From positions 372,001 through 436,000 of the forward strand of contig CBDAKK010000008.1 of the NCBI GenBank assembly GCA_965196605.1: 64,000 nucleotides of DNA, in the 5' to 3' direction. The position numbers and the translations under genes were made by a program. The notes below the pieces were generated by a model. It made no database searches. It had not been told where the DNA came from and was given only the letters and a program-made list of their open reading frames with translations. Below are positions 28,540-36,307 of the stretch, in pieces; position 1 is the stretch's first letter; the number at the start of each line of letters is the position of its first letter. The stretch is from CBDAKK01 sp965196605 (lineage in GTDB: Bacteria; Spirochaetota; Spirochaetia; WTKD01; G963693115).

Positions 28540-31020
28540 ATGGCAAAGAAAAACAATGTAAGAATTTTTTTAGATAAAAAAGATGGAAGTCCTCAGATAG
28601 ACATAACAGGATATCTCTTGCAGGGCAGCGGCATAAAAATAAAACGCGCACTGCACAACAAGGGCAAGGCGGTTATAAGCACGGCGCAGTGCACGGTAAA
28701 GAACAGCGTTGGAACTGTAGAGGACAAAAAGAGTTTGAAAGATGGGAGTGCCTTTGTTAAAAGGCTTATAGATTTAAGCGAGCAGAATGAAGGTCCGGAA
28801 GACAAGCGCCCCATAGTGCGCATTATAAAGATGCCGGAGAAAAAGAGCGAGCAAGTCAAGGTAATGTTTACCGGCTACCTACGCCTTGGGTTAAAAATAG
28901 ACATAAAGGGGCATTATTCAACTGAGGCTACGGCTCTTTCATTGGAATTTGTGAGCCTCCTTGAGAGCCTTGAAAACATTAAAACGCCCGCTAAAATGTA
29001 CCACCAACAGGCAGGGTACAAAATATCTGAGTTGATGGACGCGATTGTGAAAAATACTGCATTGCCTTCCCATATTACATTCAACTATGCAAATATAACC
29101 GACACTGATGTCATTGGGAGCTATGAAGTAGAGTCTGAGGAGCCTGTTTTTGATGTGCTTCAAGACATTGCCTTTGCCTATGGCTACGTGATGGTAACCA
29201 AGGGGGACGGCACCATAGACTTTAAAAAGTGGTGGGTGGAAAATAAGGTAACAGTAAAGTCTTTGAACCAGAGCGACATAATGGGGGACGTGAAGTTTCA
29301 GCAGAAGGAGATGCGCAAGGTGCGCGTGCAGGTGGATTATTCGAGCTACAAAGTTGTAAATGATTACCTGTTTTTGATTAAAGGTGAGAACGTAGCCTGT
29401 AAGACAAACAAGTACACCAAGACTTTGCTCAACGGTAATAACGACTTAACCCTTGAGTTGAATGACACCGACTTGAATGATGGCTATAACCTTTTGTCGG
29501 TAACAGATCATTATGTGAAGGCTTGGGGCTCTATAACTGGGGAGTGTCCGAATGTGGCGAATGCGACAGCTGATAAAGTCTGGAAGGTTTCAGCTCAGAG
29601 CCCTGTCAATGAAACGCTGGAGGCAAAGGGTGGCGCAAAACGCCCCGCCTATGTGCCGAAGGATTCTCAATTTAGCGGTAAGATGGTTTATGAAATAGAC
29701 TCAAAGGCACATTTTGCCATGTCGCTTGCAAGCTCCACAAACGGTGGAAAACGACTTAAGGCTAAGGCGCTTTTAGAAACGGAAAACAAGGGTGTGTGGG
29801 GTTCGTGCACCTCTGCGTCGCTGAGGCTGGAATTACGAGGCAAGGCTGCCATGCACACCACCAAGGACAACGCTCGGGTAATGTCCGGAGAGGGCAAGGT
29901 GAAGAAAATAAGCGCGTTGTCTATAGACGACAAAAAGTACGCAGAACGTTTGGCGAAGGAATACAAGCGGGCTGTGGAAGATGGCAGCTATAGGATGTCT
30001 TTTACAAGTAGAAAAGCCATTCACCCTGAGACTAAACAAACCCTTGCCTTGGGCGATATGTTTAAGATGAATTTCAAAGACTTAAATTTTGAGGCTGCAG
30101 TACGCGTGTTAAAAATAGAACAGGTGATGAGCCCGGATGACAGTGTGTTTCATTACACGCTTGAGAAAATAGGGAAAATAACGGCAAGTGCCCAAGCTAC
30201 GCAGGACACTTTTAAAGACGTGATATTGCCCAAGATAAGGAAAGGGAAACTCGCGACCGTAGACGAGGCACAACGCATTGTCACGAAGGCTATAGATAAC
30301 AAAAACTTTGTAACCATGGAGGAGGCACAACGCATTGCCACGAAAGCGATACACAAGACGCTGATGACAAACACCAAGGATGGCGGCATAATCCCCATAA
30401 ACGTGAAGGTGAACAACAGGCAGGTAACGGTGGAGATCTATTCACACGGAGACGACCCAAGCGGTCGTCTGAAGTTTCATTACACCTATTTGTATTCTAC
30501 GGACAAGGTAACGTGGAAGCTATTTAAGAAGAGCAACGAAAGAATTGCAATTAAAACCTTTGTCCCCTTTGACGCTGACACTACTACGGTGTACATACGC
30601 GTCACGGGCTATGCCACGTACAGGGAAAGTGGCGTGCAAAAGTTTGTGGATGCCGTCTCTGAGGTGGTGGAAGTCGAAATTGCTAAGGTGAAAACCAAGG
30701 ACTTAAGCACGCAAGACAACTTTAAGATGGACAGCCTTTTGGTCAAAAATAACTTGCACATTGGTACGCAGGACCCAAAGACTGGGCGAGGTCAAGGCGA
30801 AACGATTATAAATTCCAAGGACGTGAAAATAGGCGACACCCTCATAGACATAAACGCGCTGGAAGGCGGAGATGGTGTGAGTACCACTACGCCCATGTAC
30901 AAAATGGAATACAAAGACTACGACGATGCGTTTTTTGGGCGATATGATATGGACGCAGTGGTGTTTAACAACCAGTTATTAGTAATTGGCGGAATACAAA
31001 GAGAGTATACAAAAAATTAA
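28540..31020 (+). CDS. Phage tail tip / baseplate hub protein with a half kelch blade at its end
   Basis: The 826-residue product starts at the ATG after AGGAGTGAGGAC. The N-terminal half (ITGYLLQGSGIKIKRALHNKG, FTGYLRLGLKIDIKG, VFDVLQDIAFAYGYVMVTKGDGTIDF, LGDMFKMNF) has the strand-rich pattern of tail hub proteins related to gp27/gpD. The middle holds two near-copies of VDEAQRIVTKAI / MEEAQRIATKAI and a fibronectin-like region. The last residues, DAVVFNNQLLVIGGI, are one strand pair of a kelch blade, cut off by TAA. The following gene supplies eleven more blades in the -1 frame, so the protein may be extended by frameshifting at 31011-31017. Confidence 0.72.
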   Translation: MAKKNNVRIFLDKKDGSPQIDITGYLLQGSGIKIKRALHNKGKAVISTAQCTVKNSVGTVEDKKSLKDGSAFVKRLIDLSEQNEGPEDKRPIVRIIKMPEKKSEQVKVMFTGYLRLGLKIDIKGHYSTEATALSLEFVSLLESLENIKTPAKMYHQQAGYKISELMDAIVKNTALPSHITFNYANITDTDVIGSYEVESEEPVFDVLQDIAFAYGYVMVTKGDGTIDFKKWWVENKVTVKSLNQSDIMGDVKFQQKEMRKVRVQVDYSSYKVVNDYLFLIKGENVACKTNKYTKTLLNGNNDLTLELNDTDLNDGYNLLSVTDHYVKAWGSITGECPNVANATADKVWKVSAQSPVNETLEAKGGAKRPAYVPKDSQFSGKMVYEIDSKAHFAMSLASSTNGGKRLKAKALLETENKGVWGSCTSASLRLELRGKAAMHTTKDNARVMSGEGKVKKISALSIDDKKYAERLAKEYKRAVEDGSYRMSFTSRKAIHPETKQTLALGDMFKMNFKDLNFEAAVRVLKIEQVMSPDDSVFHYTLEKIGKITASAQATQDTFKDVILPKIRKGKLATVDEAQRIVTKAIDNKNFVTMEEAQRIATKAIHKTLMTNTKDGGIIPINVKVNNRQVTVEIYSHGDDPSGRLKFHYTYLYSTDKVTWKLFKKSNERIAIKTFVPFDADTTTVYIRVTGYATYRESGVQKFVDAVSEVVEVEIAKVKTKDLSTQDNFKMDSLLVKNNLHIGTQDPKTGRGQGETIINSKDVKIGDTLIDINALEGGDGVSTTTPMYKMEYKDYDDAFFGRYDMDAVVFNNQLLVIGGIQREYTKN
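31011..31017 (+). promoter_or_regulatory. Possible -1 frameshift heptamer A AAA AAT between tip and kelch genes
   Basis: The end of the tip gene reads ACA AAA AAT TAA, a slippery heptamer of the X XXY YYZ form. A -1 slip leads directly into the kelch frame, open from there. The downstream gene also has its own GGAGG ribosome-binding site, so frameshifting is not required for its expression. A one-base homopolymer indel is an alternative. Confidence 0.45.
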
Positions 31021-31031
31021 CGGAGGTAACT

Positions 31032-33506
31032 ATGGGATATAAAGAGGTATATAAAAACGATGTGTTGAGTACAACGGATGTGCTGAAATGGAAAACAGAG
31101 CTTACACATGATGACAATCCGCCCGCTACGCAGTTTACGCCTCGCACTCTCCACCAAGTAGTAATGTTTAAGAATAAAATGTGGCTTCTAGGTGGATGGG
31201 ATAGATATTACACAAACGATGTATGGAGTAGTGTCGATGGTAAGACGTGGACGCGAGAGACAGCGAACGCAAACTGGGACGTGCGCATGAGTCATCAAGT
31301 TGTAGTGTTTAGGAACAAGCTATGGGTGCTTGGGGGAGCTAGTAGATATGGCTCTGTTAAAAACGATGTGTGGAGTAGTGCGGATGGTAAGACGTGGACG
31401 CGAGAGACAGCGAACGCAGACTGGAGCGTGCGAAGTTCTCACCAAGTAGTAGTGTTTAAGAACAAAATGTGGTTGCTTGGTGGGTATGATGGTAAGAAAG
31501 ATTTCAACGATGTGTGGAGTTTTGATGGTAAGACATGGACGCCAGAGACAGCGAACGCAGACTGGAGCGGGCGCGGTAATCACAGAGTAGTAGTGTTTAA
31601 GAACAAAATGTGGTTGCTTGGGGGGCATGGTGATAAAAAACGGCTCAACGATGTGTGGAGTTTTGATGGTAAGACATGGACGCCAGAGACAATGAACGCA
31701 GACTGGAGCGCGCGCACCGCTCACCAAGTCGTGGTATTTCATGACAAAATGTGGTTGCTTGGTGGGTATGATGATAAAAAACGGCTCAACGATGTGTGGA
31801 GTTTTGATGGTAAGACATGGACGCCAGAGACAGCGAACGCAGACTGGAGCACGCGCACCACTCACCAAGTCGTGGTATTTCATGACAAAATGTGGTTGCT
31901 TGGGGGAGGACACGGATACGAAAATGGCAAGAATGATGTATTGAGTAGTGCGGATGGTAAAAAATGGGACTTAGAGCTTGCGCATAATGAGAATCCACCT
32001 GCTACGAAGTTTAGACCTCGGTCTAAACACCAAGTGCTAGTGTTCAATGGGCGCATGTGGATCATCGGTAGGAGTGATAGAGGTAGAATAACCAATGATG
32101 TGTGGAGCAGCACTGATGGTAAGAAGTGGGACTTAGAGCTTGCGCATAATGAGACACCTGCTTCTACGCAGTTCACACCTCGCTATGGACACCAAGCAGT
32201 AGTATTCAACGGACACATGTGGCTCATCGGCGGGCGTGATAAAGATTACAAAAGACTCAATGATGTGTGGAGTAGCACCGATGGTAAGAAATGGGACTTA
32301 GAACTTGCGCATACTGACACACCTGCTTCTACGCAGTTTACGCCTCGGTATAACCATCAAGCAGTAGTATTCAATGGGCGCATGTGGATTATTGGCGGGC
32401 GTGATAAAGATTACAAAAAACTCAATGATGTGTGGAGCTTTGATGGTAAGACTAAGACATGGACACAAGAGCTTGCGCATACTGACAACCCACCTGCTAC
32501 GCAGTTTACGCCTCGCCATAGCCACCAAGCAGTAGTATTCGATGGCAAAATGTGGGTTATTGGGGGCTTTGATGGTCAAAAACGGTTCAACGATGTGTGG
32601 AGCTTTGATGGTAAGACTAAGACATGGACACAAGAGCTTGCACATACTGACACACCTGCTTCTACGCAATTTAGCCCTCGCTATGCTCATAAAGTAATTG
32701 TATTCAATGGGCGCATGTGGGTTATGGGCGGGAGAACGCCTGAAATGGAAGACGCTAATACATGGAAAAGTAAGCCTAACAAAAAAGACATATGGAGTAG
32801 TGTTGACGGCAAGACGTGGGTGAGGGGGCATGATTATAGTGTGCTGTCGCAAAGTTCAAAAAAAGTTTCTGGCTTACGCGTGATGCGCGGCAAGAAGCGG
32901 TCAAGCGTGTTGGCATGGGATGAGGACGCGCAGGGCTGGCAGGCGGACGGCGTAGATTTGGTAACCAAGCAAGGCGGCTGGCAGGCCGTGGTGCAGCTGG
33001 TAGACGAAAAAATTGCAGAAGCCAAAATAGACGAAAAAATCACACAAGCCAAAAAAGACGCCCTCAATACCGCCATCCCCCTAGGCTTTATCTACATACA
33101 GTTTCCTTCGTCACAACAATCTCCTAGGGAATTATGGGGTGGCTTTGAGGTGCTGTACGATAAATATAAAAGTAGTGATCGTGAAAATGACGTATTGAAC
33201 CAATACCGGCACAAAATTGGTAAGGAAATGATATGGTTGAACATAAGCAGTAAGTGGCCAGGGTATTTTTTTAGAGTTGAAAACTACCCAAATTATGTGC
33301 TAGGAAACTCGCAGCAGGATACTGTTAAAACTGGAACACAGAAAGTCAACACTAGATGTGACGGCGGACACGACATGGTGGTTGGTGCTCACACAGGGTA
33401 TAAATCTTCAGCAGATGGAAATTGTTCCGCAACCATCGACTTAAGTACTGGAAGTGAAACCCGCCCCGTGAACTACGCCATACGCATTTGGAAGCGCATT
33501 GCTTAA
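31032..33506 (+). CDS. Kelch beta-propeller receptor-binding tail fibre
   Basis: The 824-residue protein contains eleven kelch blades (pattern HQVVVFKNKMWLLGGY .. NDVWSFDGKTWT), several almost identical at DNA level. With the half blade ending the previous gene they would make twelve, two six-bladed propellers. After the blades come SGLRVMRGKKRSSVLAWDEDAQGW, a short coiled coil (VDEKIAEAKIDEKITQAKKD) and a C-terminal domain (IPLGFIYIQFPSSQQSP .. ETRPVNYAIRIWKR) shared with the fibre at 8233. The start follows CGGAGGTAACT. It most likely binds the host surface; ligand unknown. Confidence 0.8.
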   Translation: MGYKEVYKNDVLSTTDVLKWKTELTHDDNPPATQFTPRTLHQVVMFKNKMWLLGGWDRYYTNDVWSSVDGKTWTRETANANWDVRMSHQVVVFRNKLWVLGGASRYGSVKNDVWSSADGKTWTRETANADWSVRSSHQVVVFKNKMWLLGGYDGKKDFNDVWSFDGKTWTPETANADWSGRGNHRVVVFKNKMWLLGGHGDKKRLNDVWSFDGKTWTPETMNADWSARTAHQVVVFHDKMWLLGGYDDKKRLNDVWSFDGKTWTPETANADWSTRTTHQVVVFHDKMWLLGGGHGYENGKNDVLSSADGKKWDLELAHNENPPATKFRPRSKHQVLVFNGRMWIIGRSDRGRITNDVWSSTDGKKWDLELAHNETPASTQFTPRYGHQAVVFNGHMWLIGGRDKDYKRLNDVWSSTDGKKWDLELAHTDTPASTQFTPRYNHQAVVFNGRMWIIGGRDKDYKKLNDVWSFDGKTKTWTQELAHTDNPPATQFTPRHSHQAVVFDGKMWVIGGFDGQKRFNDVWSFDGKTKTWTQELAHTDTPASTQFSPRYAHKVIVFNGRMWVMGGRTPEMEDANTWKSKPNKKDIWSSVDGKTWVRGHDYSVLSQSSKKVSGLRVMRGKKRSSVLAWDEDAQGWQADGVDLVTKQGGWQAVVQLVDEKIAEAKIDEKITQAKKDALNTAIPLGFIYIQFPSSQQSPRELWGGFEVLYDKYKSSDRENDVLNQYRHKIGKEMIWLNISSKWPGYFFRVENYPNYVLGNSQQDTVKTGTQKVNTRCDGGHDMVVGAHTGYKSSADGNCSATIDLSTGSETRPVNYAIRIWKRIA

Positions 33507-33546
33507 AAAACAAAACAATATAAACGCATAAAATGAGGAGCGCAAT

Positions 33547-34295
33547 ATGAGTGAAAAAACACAAGAAGTAAAAGCGAATAGTTCAATATATGAGCTGCTC
33601 ACCAAAGCGGTGGAGCGGGGTAATGTGGAGCTTGTGAAAGAGCTGCACATTTTGTACACCGAAGAAGTGCGCAACCATGCACGCAAGCAATATTACGCAT
33701 CAATGCCTAAGGCTGTAGCGGAATTTGCAGATGTGAAAAAAAATTGTCAAGTAAACAATGGCACATTTTCTTATGAATATGCAGACCTCTCGGGAGTTCT
33801 GGAAGCAGTGAAAAAGCCCCCCGTTAGAAGAAGCGCCAAAGGCGGGCTTTACGCTCCATTTTTCTAGTGTCGCAAAGCGGGATGAAGTAACCACGACATT
33901 AACAATAACGCATGAGGGCGGGCATTGTGAGCGTTACAACTTAACTATGCCCGTTGTGCAATCAAAATTAAGCGCAATACAAGCGGAGGCGGGGGCAATT
34001 ACCTTTTCAAGGCGGTACTTATTTCACGGGAGCCTTGAGCTTAGCAGCAGACGCAGACAATACCGAAAACGACATGGAAGGGGAGCAGAGGCAGAAACGC
34101 GCGCCGTTAGAAAAAGCACCAAAAGCGGAAGCCTTGAAGGAGTGCGACATGGCTATAGACGCAGCGGTAGCAGATGGCCTGCTAAGCGATGAACAAGCGG
34201 GCGCAGCAAAGAAACTTCTTGAGCATGGCACAACAAAGGTTATGAACTCCATATATTCAAGAATTGAAAAGCTACGAGTTACTAGTACTGCCTAA
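33547..34295 (+). pseudogene. ERF-family single-strand annealing protein, two frameshifts
   Basis: The N-terminal part (SMPKAVAEFADVKKNCQ, FSYEYADLSGVLEAVKK) matches the ERF recombinase family of phages. Removing one C from the C6 run at 33817-33822 restores EEAPKAGFTLHFSSVAKRDE and VTTTLTITHEGGHCERY; removing one T at 34022-34024 restores RRYLFTGALSLAADADNTEND. The last part is open to a natural stop. ERF proteins anneal complementary strands in phage recombination. The start has a GGAG ribosome-binding site. An early replication gene next to late tail genes fits a compressed prophage remnant. Confidence 0.75.
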
Positions 34296-34305
34296 AATTA
34301 TTTGA

Positions 34306-34311
34306 TATAAT
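34306..34311 (+). promoter_or_regulatory. -10 box TATAAT six bases before a Bdr-like gene
   Basis: TATAAT, six bases (AAACGT), then ATG, with no Shine-Dalgarno sequence. The same block is duplicated at 34845-34850 (spacer AAGCAT) and about 35435-35440, the last without a gene behind it. Confidence 0.6.
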
Positions 34312-34317
34312 AAACGT

Positions 34318-34737
34318 ATGGCGTTAGCTACTGTTACCACAAAGCAAAAAACTACTCCTATTGGAAACCTAAAGAATACAAAAATAAAGGCTGCCAAAAC
34401 TCAAGCAAAATCAGTAGTAAGCAGTATATTAAATGACACCATAAGCCCGTATGACTTGCTCTCTGAACGCGTTAGCAGTTTAGACAGAAAAATAGACTCT
34501 GTAGAGAAGAATTTACTTACAGAAATTAAAGCCACGAATACTCGTATTGAAGGAGTAAGAACGGAATTGCTTACTGAAATCAAAGCAACCAATACCCGCA
34601 TTGACGGTTTAGAAAATAGTATGAATACCCGTATTGATAGTCTTGAAAAAAGCATGAATAGATCATTTACGATGTTGACCATTGTCATGGCTTTTGTGGG
34701 CATTGGGATTGCGTTACTTCAAATATTTGGCAGATAA
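34318..34737 (+). CDS. Bdr-like coiled-coil protein with C-terminal membrane anchor, copy 1
   Basis: A 139-residue protein: basic N-terminus, then heptad-like repeats (LSSLDRKIDSVEKNLL-type, TEIKATNTRIEGVRTE, NSMNTRIDSLEKSM) and a C-terminal membrane helix (MLTIVMAFVGIGIALLQIF). The layout resembles the Bdr proteins of Borrelia, which are encoded on cp32-type prophage plasmids. The role of Bdr proteins is not established. It follows the ERF remnant and is nearly identical to the next gene except for the number of coiled-coil repeats. Likely translated from a leaderless mRNA. Confidence 0.65.
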   Translation: MALATVTTKQKTTPIGNLKNTKIKAAKTQAKSVVSSILNDTISPYDLLSERVSSLDRKIDSVEKNLLTEIKATNTRIEGVRTELLTEIKATNTRIDGLENSMNTRIDSLEKSMNRSFTMLTIVMAFVGIGIALLQIFGR

Positions 34738-34856
34738 CAATTAATAATTTGTTGTATAACGGTGACGCATATCACTAGTGATGAGTTTCGTATATTCAAG
34801 AATTGAAAAGCTACGAGTTACGAGTGCTGCCTAAAATTATTTGATATAATAAGCAT

Positions 34857-35330
34857 ATGGCGTTAGCTACTGTTACCACAAAGCAAAAAACTACTCCTAT
34901 TGGAAACCCAAAGAATACAAAAATAAAGGCTGCCAAAACTCAAGCAAAATCAGTAGTAAGCAGTATATTAAATGACACCATAAGCCCGTATGACTTGCTC
35001 TCTGAACGCGTTAGCAGTTTAGACAGAAAAATAGACTCTGTAGAGAAGAATTTACTTACAGAAATTAAAGCCACGAATACTCGTATTGAAGGTGTAAGAA
35101 CAGAATTACTTACTGAAATCAAAACAACAAATACTCGTATTGATGCACTTGATGAAAAATTAACTACCCGCATTGATGCAACGAATACCCGCATTGATGG
35201 TTTAGAAAATAGTATGAATACCCGCATTGATAGTCTTGAAAAAAGCATGAATAGATCATTTACGATGCTGACTATTGTCATGGCCTTTGTGGGAATTGGG
35301 ATTGCGTTACTTCAAATATTTGGTAGATAA
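34857..35330 (+). CDS. Bdr-like coiled-coil protein with C-terminal membrane anchor, copy 2
   Basis: A 157-residue near-duplicate of the preceding gene. It has an 18-residue insertion of extra coiled-coil repeat (RIDALDEKLTTRIDATNT), as expected when repeat numbers change by slippage or recombination. The N-terminal 85 and C-terminal 50 residues are almost identical to copy 1. TATAAT-AAGCAT-ATG precedes it, again leaderless. The function is unknown. Confidence 0.65.
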   Translation: MALATVTTKQKTTPIGNPKNTKIKAAKTQAKSVVSSILNDTISPYDLLSERVSSLDRKIDSVEKNLLTEIKATNTRIEGVRTELLTEIKTTNTRIDALDEKLTTRIDATNTRIDGLENSMNTRIDSLEKSMNRSFTMLTIVMAFVGIGIALLQIFGR

Positions 35331-35514
35331 CAATTAATAATTTGTTGTATAACGGTGACGCATATCACTAGTGATGAGTTTCATATATTCAAGAATTGAA
35401 AAGCTACGAGTTACGAGTGCTGCCTAAAATTATTTGATATAATAGGCTGGTGTACTAAGATAGGAGGCAATTACGCGTACATATTTTATATGTAACATGA
35501 GTCTACGCTACTTT

Positions 35515-35598
35515 TGCCCGAGAGAGGACTTGAACCTCCAAGACCTTGCAGTCACTAGAACCTGAATCTAGCGTGTTTACCAATTTCACCACTCGGGC
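35515..35598 (-). tRNA. tRNA-Leu (anticodon CAG)
   Basis: On the minus strand the 5' acceptor GCCCGAG pairs with 3' CTCGGGC, followed by discriminator A; CCA is not encoded. The anticodon stem CTAGA/TCTAG holds the loop TTCAGGT, giving CAG, read as leucine CUG. The T arm shows GGTTCAAGTCC, and a long variable arm fits a class II tRNA. The first 13 nt overlap the 3' end of lipB on the same strand. Confidence 0.92.
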
Positions 35599-36287
35599 AC
35601 TGATGTATGTTTTATGATATCGCAATAACGCATTTGTGTTGCTAGTGCTTCTATAATTGCATGACATACCGAATTCATGGGTGGCGCATTTTTCAACAGG
35701 CTTGCTATGCTTGTTAGTCCTACTTGTGGCATGCCGCAGGGCACTATCCAACTAAAGGCGTCAAGGTTGTTTGCAACGTTAAGCGCAAAACCATGTTGAG
35801 TAACTCCGCGAGAAATACTAATGCCTATGGAGGCTATTTTTTTGCCGCCTACCCATACGCCCGTGTGTTTTTCGTCGTGATGCGCGCTTATGGAAAAAGA
35901 AGCAAGCGCGTCTATAAGTACTTGCTCAAGGCTGTGGACAAAGGCATGAGCTGCGCGTTGCTTGTTATAGAGGTGGAAAATAAAATAGCCAATGAGCTGC
36001 CCCGGCGTATGGAGAGTAACCTGCCCACCCCGCGGCGTTTGCGCAATTGAGACGCGGTTTTGCTCCAGTATGCTTGGTGGTGCGAGAATATCAGACTGAA
36101 CGCCGCGCTTACCAATGGTTATGACGTTGGGGTGCTCAAGGAGCAAAAGCGTGTCGGATATTTCTTCGTGCAAACGCTGAGTATGCAGTTTATTTTGTAG
36201 CGCGCTTGCCTCTTGGTAAGCTACGCTACCAAGTGTGTGTACAGCGAGTGTTCTTTTTTCAGGTGCGTTTATGTGCGGCTTTTTCAT
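35586..36287 (-). CDS. lipB: Lipoyl(octanoyl) transferase
   Basis: It moves octanoyl groups from acyl carrier protein to lipoyl domains. Family boxes are all present: LLLEHPNVITIGKRG, RGGQVTLHTPGQLIGY, the lysine segment GGKKIASIGISISRGVTQHGFALNV, and the catalytic cysteine in WIVPCGMPQVGLTSI. Its stop codon TGA lies within the tRNA-Leu gene (first bases of the D arm), so the mRNA and tRNA overlap by 13 nt. It diverges from pyrG across a 20-bp gap containing the self-complementary CTATTATAATAG. The start at 36287 is the Met of MKKPHIN. Confidence 0.9.
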   Translation of the reverse strand: MKKPHINAPEKRTLAVHTLGSVAYQEASALQNKLHTQRLHEEISDTLLLLEHPNVITIGKRGVQSDILAPPSILEQNRVSIAQTPRGGQVTLHTPGQLIGYFIFHLYNKQRAAHAFVHSLEQVLIDALASFSISAHHDEKHTGVWVGGKKIASIGISISRGVTQHGFALNVANNLDAFSWIVPCGMPQVGLTSIASLLKNAPPMNSVCHAIIEALATQMRYCDIIKHTSVPEW

Positions 36288-36290
36288 GCT

Positions 36291-36302
36291 ATTATAATAG
36301 TA
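36291..36302. promoter_or_regulatory. Palindromic -10 region shared by lipB and pyrG
   Basis: CTATTATAATAG reads nearly the same on both strands and offers TATAAT in each direction. It lies 9 nt before the pyrG ATG and 3 nt before the proposed lipB ATG. Neither gene has a Shine-Dalgarno sequence. Confidence 0.5.
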
Positions 36303-36307
36303 ATAAA

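Larger units (their letters stand above)
34250..35442 (+). repeat. Tandem duplication carrying the Bdr-like gene and its promoter
   Basis: The block TATATTCAAGAATTGAAAAG through the -10 box occurs at about 34252, 34793 and 35383. Each copy includes the last codons of the ERF gene, so the duplication arose after those genes were adjacent. Between blocks lie the two Bdr-like genes. The third block has no gene and runs into the tRNA region. Confidence 0.8.

Noticed and set aside
31320..31913. Minus-strand 197-codon frame opposite the kelch receptor-binding gene
   Set aside because: It arises from the repeated blade DNA read backwards and has no independent support.
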